A stretch of 17,433 nucleotides of DNA from Bacteroidales bacterium (GCA_029934265.1 JAOZMN010000019.1:1-17433), one strand, 5' to 3'. Counted from the first letter of the stretch, positions 1 through 8,512 are shown. The notes: generated by a model not told the origin, from the sequence alone. Numbers and translations: made by a program.

Positions 1-2
1 TT

Positions 3-3000
3 ATTTTGTGTACAATAACAAAAATGGGTTGGGCAATCAAAAAAAATCAGCCACAACTGCGTCAGAAAATTTTAGAATTTTTAGAATATGCAAAAAAAGA
101 GGGCATTCTTGATTATTATTTCAAACAACAAACAGGAATGACCCTTAAAGCGGCACAAAACTATCTTACCGTTTTGCATGAAAGTTATCAGGAAGGTTAT
201 TTTCCGTTTGTGTCTTACGGAGCCGAGCAAGGACTTCCGCAAGAAGATATACTTTCCATTTTTCAGGATAAGGAAGGTTATATGTGGTTCGGCACATATT
301 CCGGAGCCGTAAAATACAACGGTCGTACCATGAAAGTTTTCAGTACAAAAAAAGGTATGTCAAGCAACGGAGTTTACGGCATTGCTCAAGATAAAAAAGG
401 GGCAATATATTTCGCTACGCTGAACGGAATTTCCTTACTGAAAAAAAATACCGATACCATTAAAAGTATGTTTACCGGCACATCGTTCGATGATATTTTC
501 ATTGATGACCAAAACAACAAATGGTTCTACGGCGACAAAGGAATTTATATGCTGACAAATTCCGGAGAACAAGTATTTTTAAACGAAAAAATACCCGGAC
601 TTCCCGATAAAATCAGGTCTATATCAAAAAATAATAAAACGGAAGATATTGCAATAGCCGCAAGTTCGGGATTATATATTTTGAAAAGCAACAATAAACT
701 AAGCAAACTTTCCGATGAATATTGTCATTACGCATTCTTCGATGTCGATAACAAATTATGGACTTCCATGCGTTCCGGTCTGTATTATGCAGATAAAAAT
801 GATATTATAAAAAAACAACTCGGAAAAAAAATAACAAGCACAATAAATATAGGTAATAAAATTGTTCGGAAAATTACTCAAACTTCGGACGGTTCGGTAT
901 GGCTTACAACTGATTATGAAGTTTATCAAATACTTACATTAAAACAAAAACCTATTATTTACGATGATAAAATAGGTCTGAAACGATACCGAATATTATC
1001 CTTCTTGCTTGACAACGAAGAGGATTTATGGTTCGGATTTTCAGGAGGAATGCAAAAACTTACCAATAAAAGTTTAAGAACACTTTTTCCGGAAAAACTT
1101 AACAGCTTTGTAAATGCAGTTTTTGAAGATATAAGCGGAAGAATGTGGTTTGGTATGAACAATGACATTTACTATTTTAAAGACGGACTTATAAATTTCA
1201 CAAAAGCCTTAGAAACAAGCAGTAAATCATTTGTTTTATCCGAAATGCCGAATAAAAATATTATCGTTGCCAATACAGACGGAATGTTTGAAGTCGATGT
1301 AAAAACTCTAAAAGTCATTAAAAAAAGGAAATTCGACGAACATTTATTTCATCTTGAAGATATTTTTGTATCAAGCAAAGACGGAATTTTTCTGCTTACC
1401 GGCGTAAACGGAATAATTTACAGACTTGAAAATTTTGATGCAGAACTTGAAGCAATAGAAAATCATGCAACAAGATTAGTTTACAACCTTTCGGAAATTG
1501 ATGGTGAAGTACTCGGAGCAAACAGTACAGGTTTGGTTAAATACAAACTAAACTCTTTTTGGAAAGTAAAAGATACCGGCGAGTCTGTATGGTCGATGTG
1601 TAAAGGTATTCTGATAAATAATGAAACGAACGAAGAAAAAGACGTTCTTTGGGTAGGTACAGAAAAAGGACTTGGAATATACGAAAACGGAAAATTTTAT
1701 ATTATAGAATCAAAAGCTTTGGAAAATGCAGTTATAAATGCAATAAAACCTGCATTGGACAGGGATAAACTGTGGCTTGGAACCGATCATGGAGTTATGT
1801 ATTACAATATCGAAACCAATACCGTAGAATTTACTATCGACTCACGAGACGGATTACTCGGTAACGAAATAGCAATCGACGGACTGTTTCTTGACGGACG
1901 AGGAATATTGTGGATAAGTACATATCACGGAGTTGCCACTTTTGACATCAAAAAGAAAAGAACGGATAAAATGGAACCGATATGCCGACTTGAAAGTATC
2001 CGACTTAATAATAAGTTCTGTTCAAATTTACCGGAAATTCTCAAACACAATCAGAATAACATAATTTTTGAAATATCGGGACTTTCTTTTAAAGATGAAA
2101 ATTCGGTTGAATATGAATTTTATATGCAAGGTCTTGAAAATGACTATGTTGCTTCAAGAGGAAAAGAAAACATCGCAAAATATCAAAATTTACCTCCCGG
2201 AAAATACAGTTTTAAATACCGTGCCAAAGGCAGAGACGGAATTTGGAGTTATTATCAAAATATAGATTTTATAATAGAAAAACCTTATTATAAGGAGTGG
2301 TGGTTTTTCAGTTCTTTGGGTATTGCTTTTATATTATTGGTATTTACAATACTCAAATGGAGATTGCGAATACTCAAAAAAAGAAACGACCAACTTGAAG
2401 AAACCATACACGAAAGAACTGCCGAAATACTTGAAAAAAATGCAGAACTCGAAGCCTCTACAGAAGAAATCGAAGCCGCAAAAGATGAAATTGAAGCTCA
2501 AATGGAACAAGTAACAAGAGCACACGATGAAATTGCACATAAAAAAGAAGAAATAGAGAGTAGTATTCTGTATGCCAAAAGAATACAAAATGCAATTCTG
2601 CCTCCGGAAAAATTCATAAAAGAAAAAATGCCGGATAACTTCATACTTTTCAAACCTCGTGATATAGTAAGCGGTGATTATTATTGGGGAACAGAATATA
2701 ACAACAAAATTTATTATGCCGCAGCCGATTGTACAGGACACGGTGTTCCCGGAGCTTTTATGAGTATGCTTGGTATTTCATTCCTAAACGGAATTATAAC
2801 ATCAGCAACAACCGACATAGGAGCGTCTGAAATTCTCGATAAATTACGACTTAAAATAATAGAAGCTTTGCACCAAACCGGTGAAGTTCACGAAGCAAAA
2901 GACGGCATGGACATCGCACTTTGCGTAATCGACAAAGAAAATATGAAATTACAATTTGCCGGAGCATTCAACCCGCTTTACCTTATCAGAGACGGCGAGC

Positions 3001-3314
3001 TGAACGTTGTAAATGCCGACAGAATGCCTATCGGAATATATGAATACGAAGGTGATAAAAATCCTTTCACAAATAATTCGATGGACATAAAAGAAGGTGA
3101 TCTATTATATGTATTTTCAGACGGTTATGCTGACCAATTCGGCGGGAAAAGAGGTAAAAAATTCATGACTGGAAGGTTTAAAAAAATACTTCTGAAAATT
3201 AAAGATATGCCAATGGAAGAGCAACGTATTTATCTTGATGATACAATAGAACGTTGGCGAGAAGGTGTCAGCGACCAAATAGACGACATTTTGGTAATAG
3301 GAGTGAAAATTTAA
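3..3314 (+). CDS. Sensor protein: SBP-domain tail, two-component propeller, Y_Y_Y, SpoIIE PP2C phosphatase (5' end outside window)
   Basis: The reading frame is open to the left edge, so the gene is partial at its 5' end. Numbering from the codon at position 6: residues 7-60 (GWAIKKNQPQL...) resemble the C-terminal tail of a family 3 solute-binding domain, not a natural N-terminus. Propeller repeats with the W-x-G/S-T signature follow (about 93, 341, 380, 549, 589, 635), then a Y_Y_Y domain (about 686-750), one membrane helix (about 765-787), a long acidic coiled coil (about 788-865) and a SpoIIE/PP2C phosphatase. The metal-site aspartates appear intact: D891 in SGDYY, D908 in ADCTGHG, D1039 in SDGYAD, and D1093-D1094 in DDILVIG. 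By family knowledge this is an inner-membrane receptor whose periplasmic part binds a ligand and whose cytoplasmic phosphatase dephosphorylates a Ser/Thr-phosphorylated partner, often a STAS protein. The ligand and partner are unknown. The ATG at 24 is a possible but unlikely true start. Confidence 0.9.
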   Translation: MLCTITKMGWAIKKNQPQLRQKILEFLEYAKKEGILDYYFKQQTGMTLKAAQNYLTVLHESYQEGYFPFVSYGAEQGLPQEDILSIFQDKEGYMWFGTYSGAVKYNGRTMKVFSTKKGMSSNGVYGIAQDKKGAIYFATLNGISLLKKNTDTIKSMFTGTSFDDIFIDDQNNKWFYGDKGIYMLTNSGEQVFLNEKIPGLPDKIRSISKNNKTEDIAIAASSGLYILKSNNKLSKLSDEYCHYAFFDVDNKLWTSMRSGLYYADKNDIIKKQLGKKITSTINIGNKIVRKITQTSDGSVWLTTDYEVYQILTLKQKPIIYDDKIGLKRYRILSFLLDNEEDLWFGFSGGMQKLTNKSLRTLFPEKLNSFVNAVFEDISGRMWFGMNNDIYYFKDGLINFTKALETSSKSFVLSEMPNKNIIVANTDGMFEVDVKTLKVIKKRKFDEHLFHLEDIFVSSKDGIFLLTGVNGIIYRLENFDAELEAIENHATRLVYNLSEIDGEVLGANSTGLVKYKLNSFWKVKDTGESVWSMCKGILINNETNEEKDVLWVGTEKGLGIYENGKFYIIESKALENAVINAIKPALDRDKLWLGTDHGVMYYNIETNTVEFTIDSRDGLLGNEIAIDGLFLDGRGILWISTYHGVATFDIKKKRTDKMEPICRLESIRLNNKFCSNLPEILKHNQNNIIFEISGLSFKDENSVEYEFYMQGLENDYVASRGKENIAKYQNLPPGKYSFKYRAKGRDGIWSYYQNIDFIIEKPYYKEWWFFSSLGIAFILLVFTILKWRLRILKKRNDQLEETIHERTAEILEKNAELEASTEEIEAAKDEIEAQMEQVTRAHDEIAHKKEEIESSILYAKRIQNAILPPEKFIKEKMPDNFILFKPRDIVSGDYYWGTEYNNKIYYAAADCTGHGVPGAFMSMLGISFLNGIITSATTDIGASEILDKLRLKIIEALHQTGEVHEAKDGMDIALCVIDKENMKLQFAGAFNPLYLIRDGELNVVNADRMPIGIYEYEGDKNPFTNNSMDIKEGDLLYVFSDGYADQFGGKRGKKFMTGRFKKILLKIKDMPMEEQRIYLDDTIERWREGVSDQIDDILVIGVKI

Positions 3315-3348
3315 AGTATATATACAAATAATAATTCCACTCAAAAAA

Positions 3349-3404
3349 ATTCAGTAATAAAAAAAGGAAGCATAATTAAATGCTTCCTTTTTTTATTACT
3401 GAAT
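3349..3404. terminator. Perfect 24-bp hairpin, bidirectional terminator
   Basis: Arms 3349-3372 and 3381-3404 are exact reverse complements around an 8-nt loop. The stem has a GC-containing core (GGAAGCA/TGCTTCC) flanked by A7/T7, so either strand yields a hairpin followed by a U-run. It begins 35 bp after the sensor gene stop and lies downstream of the convergent Hpt gene, so it can end both transcripts. Confidence 0.85.
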
Positions 3405-3430
3405 TTAAGTTTAATGAGTTCGGTATAAAA

Positions 3431-3517
3431 AGACCCTTAGGGTTTGATTTAACAAAAATTAACAAATCTAAATATTTGAGTTACAGCTTGTTACTTAAAA
3501 CCCTAAGGGTCTGATTT
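3431..3517. repeat. Pair of ACCCTTAGGGT-type intergenic repeats
   Basis: Two copies of a quasi-palindromic unit lie in the gap between the terminator and the Hpt gene. As inverted repeats, 3431-3445 and 3498-3512 match perfectly (15 bp). Read in the same direction, ACCCTTAGGGTTTGATTT (3433-3450) and ACCCTAAGGGTCTGATTT (3500-3517) differ at 2 of 18 positions. The 52-bp spacer is AT-rich and codes for nothing I can see. Confidence 0.7.
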
Positions 3518-3613
3518 TGAAAAAAAAATACTTTTTAAACTAAACTCTTTAATAAATTGATAGAATACACGAATAAAGACAAAAAATCAGTTGTTTGTAT
3601 CTCAGGCTGATTA

Positions 3614-3943
3614 CTAAGCTTTCAAAAATTCTGAAATTTCTTTGATTGCATCTTCCAATAAATCTATTAATTCCGGCACATATTTTTCAAATAAAATTAT
3701 ATCTTTTTTATTTTCGGTTTCTTTTTCCAAAAATACGGAAAGCTTTACAACTTCCTTCAAGCCCAAAAGTTCACTCGATGATTTTAATTTATGAACAGTT
3801 TTGTTCAAAAGTTCCGAATCCGAATTTTTTACGGCTTTTTTAAGAACTGTAATATCTAAATCGGCATCTTCGGCATATAGGACAAGTAGCTTTTTTATAA
3901 AAGCACTATCCATTCCCGAATTAATCATATAACTTAAATCCAT
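3614..3943 (-). CDS. Stand-alone Hpt phosphotransfer protein
   Basis: A 109-residue all-helical protein consisting only of an Hpt domain. The signature H-K-L-K-S-S-S-x-x-L-G is at residues 51-61, with H51 the expected phospho-accepting histidine. By family knowledge it relays phosphoryl groups between the receiver domain of a hybrid kinase and another receiver domain in the cytoplasm. No histidine kinase or receiver gene is present in the window, so its partners are elsewhere. It is convergent with the upstream sensor phosphatase and divergent from the sugar mutase, with 121 bp between starts. Confidence 0.85.
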   Translation of the reverse strand: MDLSYMINSGMDSAFIKKLLVLYAEDADLDITVLKKAVKNSDSELLNKTVHKLKSSSELLGLKEVVKLSVFLEKETENKKDIILFEKYVPELIDLLEDAIKEISEFLKA

Positions 3944-4064
3944 GCTGAAAAATCTAAACCGGTAAAATTTAAAAATACCTAATTTTTGGGAAAATTAAAT
4001 TAAAAAGTTTATTTTTAAAAACTTTTTTGATAATAAACTTCAAAAATTCAAATTTTTTAAAATT

Positions 4065-5792
4065 ATGGATAACAAAATACTCGATAAAGCAAAAAAATGG
4101 ACAAAGGGTAATTATGACCTCGAAACAAAAGAAAAAGTTTCTTTTTTAATAAAAAACGATGAAAAAGAACTTATAGAATCTTTCTATAAAGATTTGGAAT
4201 TCGGAACAGGCGGTCTCAGAGGAATAATGGGAGTCGGGACAAACAGAGTGAACATATATACTATAGGTGCGGCAACTCAAGGACTTGCAAATTATTTGAA
4301 GAAAAATTTCCCCGATGAAAGCCGGATAAAAGTAGCAATAGCCTACGATTGCAGAAATAACAGCAAACTTTTTGCCCAAACAACCGCCGATATTTTTTCG
4401 GCAAACGGAATGAAAGTTTATTTGTTCGATTCCTTGCGTCCCACGCCGGAATTGTCTTTTGCACTTCGGCATTTCGGTTGCAAAAGCGGAGTAGTAATCA
4501 CCGCATCTCATAACCCGAAAGAATACAACGGTTACAAGGCATACTGGGAAGACGGCGGACAAGTAATTGCTCCGCACGATACGAATATAATCAGTGAAGT
4601 AAATAATATAAAAGACGTTTCGGAAATAAAATTTGAAGCCCGAAAAGAAAATATCGAAATAATCGGAGAGGAATTTGATAAATTATATATCGAAAACTTA
4701 AAATCGCTTTCACTTTCGCCGGAAATCGTAAAAAAACACAAAGATTTAAAAATAGTTTACACACCCATACACGGAACAGGTGTAAAACTTGTCCCTCAAG
4801 CACTTGCAGCTTATGGTTTTACCAATATTATAAATGTTCCGGAGCAAGATATTGTTTCCGGTAATTTTCCTACGGTAATTTCGCCAAATCCCGAAAATGC
4901 AGAAGCTCTGAAACTTGCTTTGGAAAAAGCACAAAAAACAGATGCAGAACTCGTGCTTGCAACCGACCCCGATGCCGACCGTGTAGGAATTGCAGTAAAA
5001 AATCTTGAAAATAATTTCATACTTCTAAACGGAAACCAAACTGCAACCATACTTGTTTATTATTTGATAAAAAAAAGAATAGAAAACAAACAAATTCAAG
5101 GCAATGAATATATTGTTAAAACTATAGTTACTTCCGAAATCCTTATTGATATTGCAAAAAAATACAATATTGAATATTTCGATGTTCTTACAGGCTTTAA
5201 ATTTATAGCACAAATCATCGAAGAAAACGAAGGGAAAAAGCTGTTTATCGGCGGTGGTGAAGAAAGTTACGGATACCTTGCCGGCGAATTTGTAAGAGAT
5301 AAAGACGCTGTCATGGCATCGGCTCTGATTGCGGAAGCAACGGCTTGGGCAAAAGAAAACGGTAAAAGTTTTTTTGAATTATTGATTGATATTTATATCG
5401 AATTCGGTTTCTATAAAGAAGCTCTTATAAATGTCGTAAAAAAAGGAAAAACCGGTGCCGAAGACATACAAAAAATGATGTCCGATTACAGAAAAAATCC
5501 ACCGAAAAAAATTGCAAATTCACCGGTAATCCTGATAAAAGATTACAAACTTCAAACGGCGAAAGAACCGCAAACCGGCAAAACTTCAAAAATAAATCTG
5601 CCGGTATCGAATGTACTGCAATTTTTTACCGAAAACGGCTCAAAAATAACCGTCCGACCTTCAGGAACGGAGCCTAAAATTAAATTTTACATAGGTGTAA
5701 AATCCGAAATATCATTGAAAGAAGAATTTAATAAAACCGATAAAATTTTAACCGATAAAATTAACGATATTAAAAAATCATTAAATTTATAA
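4065..5792 (+). CDS. Phosphoglucomutase/phosphomannomutase (alpha-D-phosphohexomutase)
   Basis: A full-length 575-residue phosphohexomutase that interconverts hexose 1- and 6-phosphates, feeding glycogen, nucleotide-sugar and envelope polysaccharide synthesis in the cytoplasm. All four active-site loops are visible: the phosphoserine loop T-A-S-H-N-P with S148, the metal loop D301-P-D303-A-D305-R, the sugar-binding loop G-E-E-S-Y-G from about 398, and the phosphate loop R531-P-S-G-T-E-P. The early motif FGTGGLRG is typical of the long PGM2-like branch common in Bacteroidota and Firmicutes. Glucose versus mannose specificity cannot be told from the sequence. The ATG at 4065 fits the family N-terminus; no Shine-Dalgarno is seen, as usual for this phylum. 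It is monocistronic and convergent with hcp. Confidence 0.95.
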   Translation: MDNKILDKAKKWTKGNYDLETKEKVSFLIKNDEKELIESFYKDLEFGTGGLRGIMGVGTNRVNIYTIGAATQGLANYLKKNFPDESRIKVAIAYDCRNNSKLFAQTTADIFSANGMKVYLFDSLRPTPELSFALRHFGCKSGVVITASHNPKEYNGYKAYWEDGGQVIAPHDTNIISEVNNIKDVSEIKFEARKENIEIIGEEFDKLYIENLKSLSLSPEIVKKHKDLKIVYTPIHGTGVKLVPQALAAYGFTNIINVPEQDIVSGNFPTVISPNPENAEALKLALEKAQKTDAELVLATDPDADRVGIAVKNLENNFILLNGNQTATILVYYLIKKRIENKQIQGNEYIVKTIVTSEILIDIAKKYNIEYFDVLTGFKFIAQIIEENEGKKLFIGGGEESYGYLAGEFVRDKDAVMASALIAEATAWAKENGKSFFELLIDIYIEFGFYKEALINVVKKGKTGAEDIQKMMSDYRKNPPKKIANSPVILIKDYKLQTAKEPQTGKTSKINLPVSNVLQFFTENGSKITVRPSGTEPKIKFYIGVKSEISLKEEFNKTDKILTDKINDIKKSLNL

Positions 5793-5840
5793 ATCATAGA
5801 CCTAATTTTATCGGGCAAAATTGCATTTGTAACATATTGA

Positions 5841-5874
5841 CGGTTTTACCCCATTAAAAAAGTCAAAGACCTTA
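5841..5874 (+). repeat. 34-bp dispersed intergenic repeat, copy A
   Basis: This stretch (starting CGGTTTTACCCCATT, then an A-run, then GTCAAAGACCTTA) recurs on the opposite strand at 13771-13807 with one substitution (A to G) and a 3-nt longer A-run. It sits 48 bp after the mutase stop. A hairpin follows at 5887-5915. Confidence 0.75.
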
Positions 5875-5886
5875 ATTTCAATTAAA

Positions 5887-5915
5887 GGAGGAGGCGACTC
5901 GAAGTCGCCCCCTTC
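5887..5915. other. Hairpin with GGCGACT/AGTCGCC core between convergent genes
   Basis: A perfect 7-bp core (5893-5899 with 5903-5909) around a 3-nt CGA loop extends to 13 positions with one mismatch and one G-U pair. It lies between the ends of the convergent mutase and hcp genes, so it may help end transcription, but there is no adjacent T-run. It follows repeat copy A, and a GACTC/GAGTC hairpin follows copy B in the same relative order, so it is more likely part of that repeat element. Confidence 0.55.
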
Positions 5916-5928
5916 CTACTCTTTACAT

Positions 5929-7584
5929 TTAATTTCCAAGAACTAATTTTTCCAAATCAGCTTCAGGAGTTGTTATTCCCGATATTCCGAAATTTTCCAC
6001 CAAAACTTTTGTTACATTTTCTGTTAAGAAAGCCGGTAAAGTCGGACCGAGATGTATATTTTTTACACCAAGATAAAGAAGTGCAAGCAAAACAGTTACA
6101 GCTTTTTGTTCGTACCAAGCTATATTGTAAACTATCGGTAAATCGTTAATATCGTCTAATCCGAAAACCTCTTGAAGTTTCATGGCAATAACGGCAAGCG
6201 AATAAGAATCATTACATTGTCCTGCATCGAGAACTCTCGGAATACCTCCTATATCACCGAGTTCCAATTTGTTGTAACGATATTTCGCACAACCTGCGGT
6301 CAGGATAATAGAATCGTTTGGAAGTTGCTCCGCAAATTTCGTGTAATAGTCTCTTTTTGCTTGTCGTCCGTCACAACCCGCCATGACAACGAATTTTTTA
6401 ACAGCACCGGATTTTACAGCTTCAACAACTTTATCGGCAAGTGCAATTACTTGATTATGAGCAAATCCACCTGTAATTTTACCTGTTTCGATTTCCATAG
6501 GAGCTTTGCATGATTTTGCTTGCTCTATAATTGCAGAAAAATCTTTTTCGCCATTTGCATTTATTTCGATATGTTTAACTCCGTCAAATCGAACTTCGCC
6601 GGTAGTGTAAACTCGTGATTTATAAGTGTCTTTCGGCGGAACTAAACAATTTGTGGTCATCAAAACAGGACCGTTAAACGACTCAAATTCTTTTGTTTGC
6701 TCCCACCACGCATTTCCGTAATTTCCGACAAGATGCGTATATTTTTTAAGTTTCGGATAATAATGAGCCGGCAACATTTCGCTGTGCGTATATATGTCAA
6801 TACCTGTACCTTCGGTCTGTTTGAGAAGTTGCTCTATATCTTTTAAATCGTGTCCGCTGATTAAAATACCGGGATTTGTTCCAACTCCGATATTTACTTC
6901 CGTTACTTCCGGATTTCCGTAAGTTGTAGTGTTTGCTTCATCGAGAAGTGCCATTACATCAACGGCGTGTTTGCCCGTATTCATTACAAGAGCGATATTT
7001 TCTTCAAGTGTAAGATTGTCGTTTGTAAGTGCGACAAGTGTATTTTGAGTAAATTCAACAATTTCTTGATTTTCATAACCCAAAACATGAGCATGTTCTT
7101 TATATGCGGCAAGACCTTTCAAACCATATATAATTAAAGCTCTCAACGAACGGATATCATCATTAGGAGCATCAATTTTTCCGGAAATTTTACTTGCAGC
7201 TTCTTTAATTTCTTGGTCGTTTTCAAAATCGGCAATTAAACTTTGGTCTGCAACAGTTTCTAATTTTGCTCCTTTTGAAATAATTTGATTACAAATATTT
7301 TTTCGTAATCCGATAATAATTTTTACTTCATTAATAAAATCTTTTTCGGAAAAACTGACATTTGTAATAGTTTTAAACAATAAAGAAAAAGTTTTATTGT
7401 CAAACTCTTTTGTCTCCAAGCCCATATTTTTTGCCTGAATTGAATAAACGGCAGCACCTTTAAGTAAGTGGATTGCAAGGTCTTGTAAATTTATCACTTC
7501 CGGACTTACTCCGCATACACCTTTTGCTCCTTCGCAAGCGATACCCTTCGCCGCTTCCTGACATTGATAACAATACATACTCAT
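5929..7584 (-). CDS. hcp: Hybrid cluster protein (Hcp, hydroxylamine reductase / NO reductase)
   Basis: A 551-residue cytoplasmic Fe-S protein, close to the roughly 553-residue anaerobe type. N-terminal cysteines C5, C8, C17 and C24 (C-X2-C-X8-C-X6-C) resemble the short [4Fe-4S] form of Desulfovibrio rather than the longer-spaced E. coli form. All eight ligands expected for the hybrid cluster are present at matching spacing: H245, E269, C313, C404, C432, C457, E492 and K494. Hcp proteins reduce hydroxylamine in vitro and are now regarded mainly as nitric oxide reductases protecting anaerobes from nitrosative stress. No hcr reductase partner is adjacent. The gene is divergent from a Crp/Fnr-family regulator, with a palindromic operator and promoter box in between. 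The start is fixed by the MxMYCYQCQE motif. Confidence 0.97.
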   Translation of the reverse strand: MSMYCYQCQEAAKGIACEGAKGVCGVSPEVINLQDLAIHLLKGAAVYSIQAKNMGLETKEFDNKTFSLLFKTITNVSFSEKDFINEVKIIIGLRKNICNQIISKGAKLETVADQSLIADFENDQEIKEAASKISGKIDAPNDDIRSLRALIIYGLKGLAAYKEHAHVLGYENQEIVEFTQNTLVALTNDNLTLEENIALVMNTGKHAVDVMALLDEANTTTYGNPEVTEVNIGVGTNPGILISGHDLKDIEQLLKQTEGTGIDIYTHSEMLPAHYYPKLKKYTHLVGNYGNAWWEQTKEFESFNGPVLMTTNCLVPPKDTYKSRVYTTGEVRFDGVKHIEINANGEKDFSAIIEQAKSCKAPMEIETGKITGGFAHNQVIALADKVVEAVKSGAVKKFVVMAGCDGRQAKRDYYTKFAEQLPNDSIILTAGCAKYRYNKLELGDIGGIPRVLDAGQCNDSYSLAVIAMKLQEVFGLDDINDLPIVYNIAWYEQKAVTVLLALLYLGVKNIHLGPTLPAFLTENVTKVLVENFGISGITTPEADLEKLVLGN

Positions 7585-7633
7585 AGTTAAATATTTTTAG
7601 TTGAATTAATTTAGATATTAATTATATTTTATG

Positions 7634-7641
7634 CAAAAGTA
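7634..7641 (-). promoter_or_regulatory. Bacteroidota -7 box (TACTTTTG) of the hcp promoter
   Basis: On the minus strand the sequence TACTTTTG fits the Bacteroidota -7 consensus TAnnTTTG and lies 50 bp upstream of the hcp start. A TTTG (minus strand, 7671-7668) lies 26 bp upstream, somewhat farther than the usual -33 spacing, which suggests a promoter that depends on an activator. Confidence 0.6.
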
Positions 7642-7655
7642 TATTATTATTTTTA

Positions 7656-7679
7656 GTTACTTTGTAACAAATATTACAA
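7656..7679. promoter_or_regulatory. Probable Crp/Fnr-family operator (TTGTAA-N6-TTACAA)
   Basis: TTGTAA (7662-7667) and TTACAA (7674-7679) form a perfect dyad with a 6-nt spacer, the geometry of CRP-family sites (TGTGA-N6-TCACA). An overlapping perfect palindrome, GTTAC-TTT-GTAAC, covers 7656-7668. The dyad centre, 7670.5, lies about 33 bp upstream of the centre of the -7 box of hcp, so roughly -40 to -42 from the inferred start, the classical class II activator position. The divergent regulator gene is the obvious candidate to bind it. Confidence 0.65.
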
Positions 7680-7835
7680 CTACAAGTTAAACTGATTTTT
7701 ATCATATTTTATAAGCAAAAAATGTAAAATATTTACTAACCGTAAACAATTTTTTAATGATAAAAATAATCTGAATCAGGAAATCAATAAAAACTGATTA
7801 AAAACTCAGGTTCAGCTTATATACTAAAATTTATT

Positions 7836-8501
7836 ATGACAAAAACACTTGTAAAATCATCTCTTTTCAGAGGTTTGTCCGAAATTGAAATCGAAAAATT
7901 ATTATCTTCGATAAATTATAAAATTAAAAATTTCAATAAAGGAGATATTATAATAAGTTCCGGAGATATAAGTCGGTCGGCACATATTATTTTAGAAGGG
8001 TTTGTGGGAGGAGAAAGTATGGATAATTCCGGTAAAATAGTAAAAATAGAAAACATTTATGCACCTGATTCATTTGCACTTGCATTTATGTTTGCCGAAA
8101 ATCCCGAATATCTTATAGATGTGATTGCACATTCAAAAGTAAAAATTCTTGTTATCTCGAAAGAAGATTTTTTAAAAATAACAGCTGAAAATTTTATTGT
8201 ATTAAATAATACTTTACAACTTATTTCAAATAAATTTGTATTTTTGATAAAAAAAATAAAATTTTTAACTCAAAATACAATTAAACAAAAACTATTAAAA
8301 TACCTCCAAAATTTGTCGAATAAATATAAAAACGATACCATTACTTTAGACAGAACACAACAAGAACTTTCTGAATACTTGGGTGTTACCAGACCGGCAT
8401 TGGCAAGAGCTTTTTCCGAAATGGAAGAACAAGAAAAAATTAAAAAACAAGGAAAAAAAATTATTCTTTCAGCCGGAATTAATAAAGATATAAAGTCTTA
8501 A
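7836..8501 (+). CDS. Crp/Fnr-family regulator, probable HcpR-like activator of hcp
   Basis: A 221-residue protein with an N-terminal cyclic-nucleotide-binding-like beta roll (about 10-115), a long dimerisation helix (about 120-160) and a C-terminal helix-turn-helix (about 170-205; LSEYLGVTRPALARAFSEM). It has no cysteine, so it cannot hold an FNR-type Fe-S cluster, and it lacks the R-S/T-A phosphate-binding signature of cAMP-binding CRP. HcpR proteins of Bacteroidota such as Porphyromonas gingivalis are known heme-binding, NO-responsive activators of hcp. Its divergent placement next to hcp and the dyad between them support that role here, but heme binding is inference. Confidence 0.85.
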   Translation: MTKTLVKSSLFRGLSEIEIEKLLSSINYKIKNFNKGDIIISSGDISRSAHIILEGFVGGESMDNSGKIVKIENIYAPDSFALAFMFAENPEYLIDVIAHSKVKILVISKEDFLKITAENFIVLNNTLQLISNKFVFLIKKIKFLTQNTIKQKLLKYLQNLSNKYKNDTITLDRTQQELSEYLGVTRPALARAFSEMEEQEKIKKQGKKIILSAGINKDIKS

Positions 8502-8512
8502 TTTTAAATCTG

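Noticed and set aside
2334..2741. 135-codon minus-strand frame inside the sensor gene
   Set aside because: It is a shadow of the coiled-coil and phosphatase region, rich in C and F, as antisense of Lys/Glu codons gives.
3..3314. SpoIIE phosphatase and the STAS-like protein at 16995 as one partner-switching module
   Set aside because: They are 13.7 kb apart and the STAS-like protein lacks a clear SpoIIAA phosphoserine motif; no sequence evidence links them.
4002..4027. AAAAAGTTT/AAACTTTTT hairpin followed by T-run before the sugar mutase start
   Set aside because: The stem is almost all A-T in a very AT-rich leader; too weak to call a terminator or attenuator.
5884..5891. AAAGGAGG, a perfect Shine-Dalgarno-like sequence
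   Set aside because: No start codon with an open frame follows; the bases belong to the hairpin arm between convergent genes.
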